This document shows, piece by piece, positions 1-5,679 of a stretch of DNA of 6,644 nucleotides. Source of the DNA: Oscillospiraceae bacterium. GTDB taxonomy: Bacteria; Bacillota; Clostridia; Oscillospirales; Ruminococcaceae. The notes beneath the pieces were generated by a model. The model saw only the letters and a program-made list of their open reading frames with translations. It had not been told where the DNA came from and searched no databases. Where the stretch lies: positions 1-6,644 of the forward strand of contig CAAGEB010000192.1 of the NCBI GenBank assembly GCA_900768705.1, written 5' to 3'. Within the stretch, counting starts at the first letter, position 1. Each line of letters begins with the position of its first letter. The position numbers were made by a program, and so were the translations under genes.

Positions 1-90
1 AAGGCATACAGCCTTGCTTCGTCGGCTTTCCTTGCAGCCGACGCACCCTGCCGATTTTCTCTGTTCAAACCGGTTTTTAGAGATGCCCCT
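1..90. repeat. Hairpin-rich non-coding stretch, possible end of a truncated repeat element
   Basis: No gene is visible here. Two small hairpins lie side by side: AAGGC/GCCTT around a 5-nt loop (1-15), and CGTCGGCT/AGCCGACG around an 8-nt loop (20-27 with 36-43). The stretch closes with GGTTTTTAGAGATGCCCCT (72-90), which on the minus strand reads AGGGGCATCTCTAAAAACC and resembles the terminal repeat of an insertion sequence or MITE. The far end would lie outside the window, so neither the partner repeat nor a target duplication can be checked. It does not align by eye with the two MITE-like copies at 4777-4954 and 6498-6644. The hairpins are seen directly; mobility is inference. Confidence 0.35.
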
Positions 91-124
91 ATGTATAACA
101 ATAATTTACAGATAATATTTCGGC

Positions 125-167
125 AAAAATACGGTGTAGCCTCAAAATTAAGGTTACACCGTATTTT
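125..167 (-). terminator. Rho-independent terminator of the minus-strand operon
   Basis: A 16-bp stem (126-141 with 152-167) encloses a 10-nt loop. It begins 37 nt beyond the stop codon of the rubrerythrin-fusion gene. On the minus strand the transcript has an A-rich left flank, the stem around ACGGTGTA, and then UAUUUUUG as the U-tract. One internal position is C-A on the minus strand but G-U on the plus strand, so the hairpin is slightly better on the plus strand and could be bidirectional. The position fits the end of the operon. Confidence 0.85.
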
Positions 168-203
168 AATATAGAGTATCTTTATTTCGTTAAAGCGCTA
201 TGA

Positions 204-1373
204 TCAGTAGTTCTCAGCATTTACCTCAAAGTAAGCCTGCGGATGAGCGCAAACAGGGCATACTTCGGGGGCTTTGATTCCCACAACTATATGTCCGCAG
301 TTGCGGCATTCCCAAACCTTTACTTCACTCTTTTCAAAAACCTGTGCTGTTTCCAGATTGTGAAGCAGTTTACGGTAGCGTTCCTCATGATGTTTTTCAA
401 TAGCGGCAACCATGCGGAACTTAGCAGCAAGCTCCGGAAATCCTTCTGCTTCAGCAGTCTTAGCAAAGCCATCGTACATATCTGTCCACTCGTAGTTCTC
501 GCCTTCAGCAGCCGACAGTAAATTGTCAGCTGTATCACCAAGACCGTTCAGCTCTTTGAACCACATTTTAGCGTGTTCTTTTTCATTGTCAGCGGTTTTC
601 AGAAACAATGCAGCCATTTGCTCGTAGCCTTCCTTTTTGGCAACGGAAGCAAAGTAGGTATATTTATTACGAGCCTGAGACTCACCCGCAAACGCTGTTT
701 CCAAATTCTTTTCAGTTTGCGTACCTGCATAAGGATTTTTCTTTTCTTCCTCTACAAGATTGAACTTTTCGGCTGGCTGTTTGCAAACAGGACACTTTTC
801 AGGAGGAGTGTCACCCTCGTGTACATATCCGCATACGGAACAAACCCATTTTTTCATAGCTTTTACCTCTTTCTTTTCATTTTCATTATTCGGAATCATA
901 TTAAGTAGTTTTTTTGCAGTTTCCACAGGAAATCCGTCAGGCGACTTCGCAATAAGTTCTTCCAAAAGTTCATGAGCGTTATTGCTTTGGGGAAGCATAT
1001 ATCCTGCCTCACGCATTATGTCCTCCGCCACCAATCTTTCAGATTTGGCAACAGCCTTCATCAGGCGGTAGAGACCGTCCTTTTCGGTAGCTTCTGCAAT
1101 TTGCAAAGCAGCTTTTTCTTCATCTGCTTTGCGCTGAGCAACGCTATTCAATACCGCTTTAACAGAATCTGTCTTTGCCTGTTGAACAGGATAAACCTTT
1201 GGCACCATACTGATGGCTCCACTTGGACAAGCATCGGCACAAGCACCGCAACCGATACATTTGTTTACATCAATAATACTGTTTTCCGTGTCCGTTGCTC
1301 CGACAGGGCAAACATACAGGCAGAGACAATCCTTTGTACAAAGTCTCAAATTACGAACAGCAACTTTATCCAT
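204..1373 (-). CDS. rbr: Ferredoxin-rubredoxin-rubrerythrin-rubredoxin fusion (peroxide reductase)
   Basis: A 389-aa multi-domain redox protein, probably cytoplasmic since no signal peptide is seen. Residues 10-50 form a two-cluster ferredoxin: C39/C42/C45/C49P has the classic CX2CX2CX3CP spacing, while C12/C16/C18/C22P has the unusual CX3CXCX3CP. Residues 60-170 are a charged, largely helical linker. A first rubredoxin follows (C178, C181, C194, C197), then a rubrerythrin four-helix diiron domain (about 218-345) with candidate ligands E231, E264/H267, E292/E295 and E326 in GES, EKEH, GENYE and IEKHHEER. A C-terminal rubredoxin (C356, C359, C372, C375) closes it. Rubrerythrins reduce hydrogen peroxide to water with electrons from rubredoxin centres and NAD(P)H-linked reductases. 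Classical forms are about 190 aa, so this one is doubled by extra electron-transfer modules. The start is ATG after AAGGGAGAG, 2 nt past the preceding stop. An internal ATG (M173) has its own SD and could yield a conventional two-rubredoxin rubrerythrin. It is the last gene before the terminator. Confidence 0.93.
   Translation of the reverse strand: MDKVAVRNLRLCTKDCLCLYVCPVGATDTENSIIDVNKCIGCGACADACPSGAISMVPKVYPVQQAKTDSVKAVLNSVAQRKADEEKAALQIAEATEKDGLYRLMKAVAKSERLVAEDIMREAGYMLPQSNNAHELLEELIAKSPDGFPVETAKKLLNMIPNNENEKKEVKAMKKWVCSVCGYVHEGDTPPEKCPVCKQPAEKFNLVEEEKKNPYAGTQTEKNLETAFAGESQARNKYTYFASVAKKEGYEQMAALFLKTADNEKEHAKMWFKELNGLGDTADNLLSAAEGENYEWTDMYDGFAKTAEAEGFPELAAKFRMVAAIEKHHEERYRKLLHNLETAQVFEKSEVKVWECRNCGHIVVGIKAPEVCPVCAHPQAYFEVNAENY
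855..870 (-). promoter_or_regulatory. Internal Shine-Dalgarno and ATG within the rubrerythrin fusion
   Basis: AGAGGT at 865-870, then 7 nt, then an in-frame ATG (855-857) at codon 173. The downstream product would begin MKKWVCSVCGYVHEG, a natural start for a stand-alone rubrerythrin with an N-terminal rubredoxin (about 217 aa). The site may be a relic of the gene fusion or may still give a shorter second product. The motif is seen directly; its use is inference. Confidence 0.5.
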
Positions 1374-1375
1374 GA

Positions 1376-2008
1376 TTACACTCTCCCTTCTATTTTTTCA
1401 AATTTCCACGCAGGAACTTTACATACAGGACAATGTTCCGGTGCCTGTTCGCCGATGTATACGAAACCGCAGGTCGTGCAAACCCAGATGTTTGTACCCT
1501 CAAGCATTTTTTCTCCCTCGTTCAGATAACGGCTTACAAGAGAAGAAAGCATACGGGTAACCTTTTCGCCCCAAACGCAAATTCTCGCCGCACCCCGATC
1601 CCCGTTTGCATCGGCTGTGGCACGGACACCGGCGTAGTTTTCTGCGTCCTCCTGCAAATTCTGCGCCAATTTTTCAACAGTAGCGTCGCTGACAGCAGGA
1701 ACAGCCGCAGTAAAATAGTCAGCAAGTTCGCTGAATAGTTTTGATTCTTCCGTCTTGTACTGTTTCTCACAGCCTCTTGCGAGATTGGAGCAGAGAGCCG
1801 CCAGTTGACCGACAGAGAGATTTACAAGCTCTGCTTCTATGGGTACTGTAACCGGCTTTTCTTTTTCCCCATCAGCAGTTTCCGGCTTAAAATCTGTCTT
1901 TGCCGCACCGCATAGCGGACATTTCCAATCTGCCGGAAGCTGTTCAAAGGGTACTTTCTCTTTGGCGTCATCATAGATATAGCCGCAGATTTGACATACA
2001 TACTTCAT
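1376..2008 (-). CDS. Two-rubredoxin protein with a central helical domain (divergent rubrerythrin-like)
   Basis: A 210-aa protein. Residues 1-42 are a short-loop rubredoxin (C5, C8, C30, C33; starts MKYVCQICGYIYDD and lacks the usual insert between the Cys pairs). Residues 43-60 are a charged, proline-containing linker. Residues 60-168 are helical. Residues 172-208 are a second rubredoxin-type knuckle (C177, C180, C193, C196). The helical part has many Glu residues and three isolated Cys (C73, C80, C144), but no ExxH pair, so a standard rubrerythrin diiron site is not apparent. It is probably an electron carrier for the rubrerythrin encoded 2 nt downstream. That role is inferred from the iron sites and the neighbour. 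The start at 2008 rather than an upstream ATG (2056) is set by AGGAGG 8 nt before it and by the family-typical N-terminus. The gap to the preceding lipoprotein gene is 13 nt. Confidence 0.85.
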   Translation of the reverse strand: MKYVCQICGYIYDDAKEKVPFEQLPADWKCPLCGAAKTDFKPETADGEKEKPVTVPIEAELVNLSVGQLAALCSNLARGCEKQYKTEESKLFSELADYFTAAVPAVSDATVEKLAQNLQEDAENYAGVRATADANGDRGAARICVWGEKVTRMLSSLVSRYLNEGEKMLEGTNIWVCTTCGFVYIGEQAPEHCPVCKVPAWKFEKIEGRV

Positions 2009-2021
2009 TGTTTTGCCTCCT

Positions 2022-2423
2022 TTATTTTCCGTATTCCAGTTCGCCGGTGTAATCAATTATGCCGCCGAATTCAATTATGTTCGTATAGCCCAGCGCCAGA
2101 AGCTTATCTGCCGCCTGCTTACTGCGATTCCCGCTTCGGCAATAAATATAAATAGTCTGTGCTTTGTCCGGCAGGGAGGGAATTTCTTCTGTACCGATCT
2201 CTTCGTTGGGAAGATTAACTGCACCGGGGATATGTCCCGCTTCAAATTCATCGGCTCGGCGCACATCAAGCAAAATGTAGTTTTCGTCCGACTTCATTCG
2301 GGCAAGTCCCTCTGACATGGTGATCTTTTCATAAGTATTGTTTGGTGTATCGGCATCGGATTTTCCGCAACCGGAGAGCATTATCGCCAATACAAGTAAC
2401 AGCGGTAATATTCGTTTCAGCAT
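2022..2423 (-). CDS. Rhodanese-domain lipoprotein (extracytoplasmic sulfurtransferase)
   Basis: A 133-aa protein with a lipoprotein signal: basic start MLKR, a hydrophobic stretch (5-16) and lipobox LSGC with C19 as the acylated residue. It should be anchored on the outer face of the membrane. Residues 33-130 form a single rhodanese domain with LLDVRRADEFEAGHIPGAVN and the active-site loop CRSGNRS (catalytic C95), the kind that forms a Cys-persulfide and passes sulfur to a thiol or cyanide acceptor. The CxxGxR loop resembles GlpE/PspE-like enzymes; its natural substrate cannot be read from sequence. The start ATG follows AAAGGGGTG at good spacing, 12 nt after the stop of the reductase gene, so it belongs to the operon. 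It is the only member of the set predicted to leave the cytoplasm. Confidence 0.92.
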   Translation of the reverse strand: MLKRILPLLLVLAIMLSGCGKSDADTPNNTYEKITMSEGLARMKSDENYILLDVRRADEFEAGHIPGAVNLPNEEIGTEEIPSLPDKAQTIYIYCRSGNRSKQAADKLLALGYTNIIEFGGIIDYTGELEYGK

Positions 2424-2435
2424 ACTGTCACCCCT

Positions 2436-4127
2436 TTACTTATCCATTCCGCAGGGATAGGATTGTTCAGCCATAGCCTTTTCACGGATAATTCCTGAGT
2501 AGAATCGATAGCCGCCGGAGAAATTATAACAATCGTAACCCTCCTGCGCCAGAATCCGGCAGGAAATATAACTGCGCAGTCCGCTCTGACACATAACATA
2601 TAACGGTTTTGTCCGGTCGATTTCAGCTAAACGCTCACGCAGCTCGTCAACCGGGATATTGATAAATCCCTCCGCATGACCGTGTGCATATTCGCCCGGC
2701 GTACGGGTATCCAGTAAAGTAACACTGCCGTCTTTCGGCAGGTCGGTAATCTCGTCCCAATGAAACTGCCTGATGATTCCGTTTGCAATGTTTTCAATCA
2801 TGAAGCCTGCCATATTAACCGGGTCTTTAGCCGAGGAATAAGGCGGCGCATAGGCGAGGTCTAAATCCTTAAGCTCATTTGCTTTCATGCCTGCGCATAT
2901 TGCGGTTGCCAATACATCGATCCGTTTATCAACTCCGTCATATCCTACAATTTGCGCACCTAAAAGCTTTAAGGTTTCCTTTTCATAGACAACCTTCATT
3001 GTCATAGTTTTTGCGCCCGGATAATAGCCTGCATGAGAAGAGGGCGACAACACAATCCTGTCATAAGAAATCCCTGCCGTTTGTGCTGCCTTTTCGGTCA
3101 GCCCTGTGCTTGCGGCAGTCAGATCGAACAGTTTTATTACAGAGGAGCCCAATGAGCCTTTATATCGGCTGTCAAGACCGCAGATATTATCCGCGGCAAT
3201 CCTGCCCTGTTTGTTTGCAGGACCTGCAAGAGCAATAACAGCATCGTTCCCTGTAACTATATGCTTGATTTGTACTGCATCGCCCACAGCATAAATATCT
3301 GACACAGAGGTCTCCATCTTATCATTTACGGCAATAGCGCCCTTCAATCCCAGCTCCAGACCGGCTTTTTTTGCCAGGGTATTTTCCGGACTGACGCCAA
3401 TCGCCAACAGTACCATATCCGTCCCAATAGGCTGCTCATTCTCTAATAAAACATTAAGCCCCGTTTCAGTTTCTTCAAAAGCGACAACATTTCCGCCGAT
3501 TTTCAAGTCAATTCCCTTAGAACGGAGTTTACTGTGAACAAGAGTAGCCATATCATAATCTAATGTATTAAGCAGTTGATTGCCACGCTGAATCACGGTC
3601 ACTTTAACGCCGAGTTCACAAAGGTTCTCAGCAACCTCCAAACCGATAAATCCGCCGCCTACCATTACTGCTGTTTTGGGCTTATGTTCTTCTGCAAACC
3701 GACGAATACGGAAAGTATCTTCTACGGTGCGAAGAGAAAACAGGTTCTTGCTGTCTATTCCGGGCAAATCAGGTCGTATTGGCTTTGCACCGGGAGAAAG
3801 AATCAGTTTATCGTAGCCTTCTTCAAATTCTTCGCCGGTGTCAAGATTACGGACGGTGACAGTCTTGCGTTTTACGTCAATGTCTATAACTTCATGCTTT
3901 ACCTTAACATTAATGCGGAAACGGGTTTGGAAACTCTCCGGCGTCTGCAAAGTCAGTTCTTCGGGGTCTTCTATGACGCCGCCGATATAATACGGCAAGC
4001 CACAGTTTGCATAAGAAATATAGCCGGAGCGCTCAAAAACCGTAATTTGAGCGTGTTCGTCCAATCTTCTGATACGGGTCGCAGCAGTAGCACCCCCGGC
4101 AACTCCGCCGACAATAACAACTTTCAT
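2436..4127 (-). CDS. FAD-dependent CoA-disulfide/persulfide reductase with C-terminal rhodanese domain
   Basis: A 563-aa flavoprotein disulfide reductase. The N-terminal FAD-binding glycine motif is VGGVAGG (6-12), followed by YISYANCGLPYY with the redox cysteine C42. An NAD(P)H-binding motif GGGFIGLEVAE lies at 157-167, and the second FAD motif YAVGDAV at 279-285. The family motifs GYYPG (367-371) and YAPPYSSAKDPVN (426-438) carry tyrosines typical of CoA-disulfide reductases. Residues about 458-555 are a rhodanese domain with active loop CQSGLRS (C513). Relatives with this architecture reduce CoA-disulfide, CoA-persulfide or polysulfide with NAD(P)H; the fused rhodanese favours the persulfide (Npsr-like) reading. 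Exact substrate and cofactor preference are not decided by the sequence. The ATG lies 4 nt after the stop of the upstream rhodanese; its ribosome site (AAAGGTGG) is embedded in that gene's last codons, suggesting translational coupling. Length and motifs look intact. Confidence 0.94.
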   Translation of the reverse strand: MKVVIVGGVAGGATAATRIRRLDEHAQITVFERSGYISYANCGLPYYIGGVIEDPEELTLQTPESFQTRFRINVKVKHEVIDIDVKRKTVTVRNLDTGEEFEEGYDKLILSPGAKPIRPDLPGIDSKNLFSLRTVEDTFRIRRFAEEHKPKTAVMVGGGFIGLEVAENLCELGVKVTVIQRGNQLLNTLDYDMATLVHSKLRSKGIDLKIGGNVVAFEETETGLNVLLENEQPIGTDMVLLAIGVSPENTLAKKAGLELGLKGAIAVNDKMETSVSDIYAVGDAVQIKHIVTGNDAVIALAGPANKQGRIAADNICGLDSRYKGSLGSSVIKLFDLTAASTGLTEKAAQTAGISYDRIVLSPSSHAGYYPGAKTMTMKVVYEKETLKLLGAQIVGYDGVDKRIDVLATAICAGMKANELKDLDLAYAPPYSSAKDPVNMAGFMIENIANGIIRQFHWDEITDLPKDGSVTLLDTRTPGEYAHGHAEGFINIPVDELRERLAEIDRTKPLYVMCQSGLRSYISCRILAQEGYDCYNFSGGYRFYSGIIREKAMAEQSYPCGMDK

Positions 4128-4131
4128 CGTA

Positions 4132-4452
4132 TCATTTCACCACCTTTCCACGGTAAGAATTGATACCGCCTATATCGGTCACATTGGTATATCCCATTGA
4201 TTTCAGAACAGAAGTTGCCTGTGCGCTTCGGGCACCGCTGAGACAATGAACATAAATAGGCTTGTCCAAATCGGGAATATTGTTTTTCACAGCATGAATA
4301 TTTTGTAAAGGTATATTTAAACTCCCATCGATATGACCTTGACGGTACTCATCAACCGTTCTTACATCTAACAGAACGGCATTCGTTGTATTGCGCCATT
4401 CTTCCACACCCTTGTTGATATCCGGGCGTTTAAGAAAATCCATAAAACTCAT
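4132..4452 (-). CDS. Single-domain rhodanese sulfurtransferase
   Basis: A 106-aa stand-alone cytoplasmic rhodanese without a signal peptide. It carries VLLDVRTVDEYRQGHIDGSLNIP (27-49, rhodanese CH2A-like region) and the active loop CLSGARS with catalytic C70. The GYTNVTDIGG segment near 87-96 is typical of the fold's C-terminal end. It should accept sulfane sulfur as a Cys-persulfide and hand it to thioredoxin, CoA or another thiol; the partner is inferred from its position between thioredoxin and the CoA-persulfide reductase. The start overlaps the thioredoxin stop as ATGA, with GGAGG 10 nt upstream. A second ATG (M4, at 4443) exists but is less well placed. Its loop differs from the other two rhodaneses in the operon, so the three are not recent copies of each other. 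Confidence 0.92.
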   Translation of the reverse strand: MSFMDFLKRPDINKGVEEWRNTTNAVLLDVRTVDEYRQGHIDGSLNIPLQNIHAVKNNIPDLDKPIYVHCLSGARSAQATSVLKSMGYTNVTDIGGINSYRGKVVK

Positions 4453-4757
4453 TTTAACATCGCCTCCAGATTCGCTTTCGGCATAGCACCTATCTTCGTA
4501 TTTGCTATTTTTCCGCCTTTCATAACAACAAACATAGGAATGCTTGCAACTGAGAAGGAAGCCGCCAGTTCAGGTTCTTCATCAACATTGACCTTACCTA
4601 TAATTGCTTTGCCTTGATATTCATCCGCAAGTTCTGCAACCACCGACGACATCATGCGGCAAGGACCGCACCAAGTCGCCCAAAAGTCAATCAGCACAGG
4701 AATATCGCTTCTTAACACCTGCTCAATGTTTTCTTTTGTAATTTTCAGTTCAGACAT
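4449..4757 (-). CDS. trxA: Thioredoxin
   Basis: A 102-aa protein with the complete thioredoxin fold in one domain. It has the canonical active site WCGPC (W29-C33, redox cysteines C30 and C33), a preceding IDFWATW strand, the VDEEPELA segment and the conserved cis-proline P74 in SIPMFVV. Thioredoxin reduces protein disulfides, and in this setting could release sulfide from rhodanese or protein persulfides. No thioredoxin reductase gene is present in the window, so reducing power must come from elsewhere or from an unconventional partner. The start at 4757 (MSELKI) is preferred over an upstream in-frame ATG (4793) because AAGGAGGAT lies 6-7 nt upstream of it and the longer form would begin inside the MITE-like repeat. 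It is first in the six-gene cluster, overlapping the next gene by 4 nt. The symbol is generic; a genome may hold several thioredoxins. Confidence 0.95.
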   Translation of the reverse strand: MSELKITKENIEQVLRSDIPVLIDFWATWCGPCRMMSSVVAELADEYQGKAIIGKVNVDEEPELAASFSVASIPMFVVMKGGKIANTKIGAMPKANLEAMLK

Positions 4758-4763
4758 ATTGAA

Positions 4764-4772
4764 ATCCTCCTT
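4764..4772 (-). promoter_or_regulatory. Strong ribosome binding site of the thioredoxin gene
   Basis: AAGGAGGAT on the minus strand, a nearly full match to the 16S anti-SD, 6-7 nt before the ATG at 4757. It starts only 4 nt beyond the end of the MITE-like element, so folding of the element's terminal repeats in the leader RNA could influence access to it. That effect is inference. Confidence 0.8.
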
Positions 4773-4776
4773 GGAA

Positions 4777-4954
4777 TTAAGGCAACACCGCACAATTACC
4801 GGCTACGCCTTTGCCGTCCGCTTGCTTGCATCTTTTCCGTCATATTGCACACCTACTCCTTGACGGGCGTCAGCCCGCCTGCGTCGTAGTTGTACAATCT
4901 GACGAAAAATCTGCGGCGCAATCGAACGACAATAATTATGCGGTATTGCCTTAA
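4777..4954 (-). mobile_element. Complete 178-bp MITE-like element, copy A
   Basis: A non-coding element bounded by 22-bp inverted ends: TTAAGGCAACACCGCACAAT... on the left, and on the right its complement reading TTAAGGCAATACCGCATAAT..., differing at 2 of 22 positions. The outer TTAA on both sides is either part of the repeat or a 4-bp target duplication. Inside is a GC-rich hairpin (CGGGC/GCCCG, 4864-4868 with 4873-4877). A 24-nt block at 4890-4913 and two further blocks (4857-4869, 4871-4885) match copy B at 6498-6644 in reverse orientation. No plausible protein is encoded. It sits between the Crp/Fnr gene and thioredoxin. The structure is directly visible; mobilisation by a transposase elsewhere is inference. 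Confidence 0.85.
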
Positions 4955-4974
4955 AATTATTTGTATGTATTTCT

Positions 4975-5007
4975 ATTATACTTGCAAGAGCATTCCGTTT
5001 CTGTAAC
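4975..5007 (-). promoter_or_regulatory. Possible second promoter, upstream of the thioredoxin operon
   Basis: On the minus strand a perfect TATAAT lies at 4975-4980, between the Crp/Fnr stop codon and the MITE-like element. No good -35 is present at 16-18 bp (CAGAAA at 17 bp), as in activator-dependent promoters. An imperfect palindrome GTTAC-A-GAAAC (4997-5007) falls near the -35 region and could bind an activator such as the adjacent Crp/Fnr protein, though it is not a recognised Crp or Fnr box. Transcription from here would place the entire repeat element in the leader of the thioredoxin operon. Confidence 0.45.
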
Positions 5008-5013
5008 TGAGTC

Positions 5014-5679
5014 TCATTCGGCAATATTTTTTAGTAATTCTATATTTTTGAGTATAACAATTCCACGGTTCAGTTCAATCAATCCGTCTGATTCAAACTG
5101 CCTGAGCATTCGTGCAACAACCTCACGGGCAGAATTGACCTCCTGCGCCATTGCTTCCTGCGTCATGCGAATGGTGCTGTCACCTGTTTTTTCATATCGG
5201 GATAAAAGAAATCTTGCCATTCGTTCATCAAAATGAGCAAAGAGTATTTGTTGCATAACCCAAACTACGGTTGAATACCGTTTAGCAGCCAACTCATAAA
5301 TAAAACATTTGAAATGAATATTAGACTCCATCAACTTTGCGACAGTTCCGGCGTGAATTGCCAATAATTCTACTTCACTTTCTGCAACCATCTGTACATC
5401 AAGAGTGACGCCACCGATGACACAGGCAGACGAGAATACACAACAGTCGCCCTCAGATATATGAAAGAGAGTGACTTCCCGCCCTTCTTCGGAAGTGATA
5501 AAAACACGAATAGAGCCTTTTTGAATATACACCATACCCATGCAGGAATCGCTGTAATCAAAAATGTAAACGCCTTTCTCATAAGTACGGTGCGTTGCTC
5601 CACATTTTGTTAATGTTCTTTCTTGTTCCGATAAATTATCCCAAAACGGTAACTTTGTAAGAGTTGCTTCTATTTCCAT
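5014..5679 (-). CDS. Crp/Fnr-family transcriptional regulator
   Basis: A 221-aa regulator. An N-terminal cyclic-nucleotide-binding-like beta-barrel (about 10-115) contains YIQKGSIRVF and EVTLFHISEGDCCVF. A dimerisation helix covers about 118-150, and a C-terminal winged helix-turn-helix about 150-215, with TQEAMAQEVNSAREVVARML as the recognition region. The FNR-type N-terminal cysteine cluster is missing (C26 and C46 only), so an oxygen-sensing Fe-S cluster of FNR type is unlikely. C79, C80 and C86 cluster in the sensor barrel and could serve redox, persulfide or metal sensing (inference). The start is ATG at 5679: AAGGG lies 8 nt upstream, whereas the GTG three codons earlier abuts the SD. 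The ATG shares its A with the upstream TGA (TGATG), implying translational coupling with the DUF134-NifX gene. It is the likely regulator of the downstream operon; the effector is unknown. Confidence 0.9.
   Translation of the reverse strand: MEIEATLTKLPFWDNLSEQERTLTKCGATHRTYEKGVYIFDYSDSCMGMVYIQKGSIRVFITSEEGREVTLFHISEGDCCVFSSACVIGGVTLDVQMVAESEVELLAIHAGTVAKLMESNIHFKCFIYELAAKRYSTVVWVMQQILFAHFDERMARFLLSRYEKTGDSTIRMTQEAMAQEVNSAREVVARMLRQFESDGLIELNRGIVILKNIELLKNIAE

Noticed and set aside
972..1529. 185-aa plus-strand open frame
   Set aside because: It lies antisense to the rubrerythrin fusion and the rubredoxin gene, has low-complexity Phe/Ser/Cys-rich translation, no recognisable domain and no convincing ribosome site. 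It is a shadow of the minus-strand genes.
3576..4163. 195-aa plus-strand open frame
   Set aside because: It is antisense to the intact flavoprotein reductase, whose motifs are all in place, and its translation shows no family resemblance.
4758..4793. Upstream ATG extending thioredoxin by 12 residues
   Set aside because: The extension would start inside the MITE-like terminal repeat and read through the AAGGAGG site; the ATG at 4757 is properly spaced and gives the normal thioredoxin length.
4857..4885. GC-rich hairpin inside the MITE-like element as a terminator of the regulator genes
   Set aside because: The stem is short and no T-run follows it on the minus strand, so intrinsic termination is not supported.
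4803..5024. 73-aa minus-strand frame across the MITE-like element
   Set aside because: Most of it is translation of the repeat; it overlaps the end of the Crp/Fnr gene and lacks a domain. Repeat-derived, not a gene.
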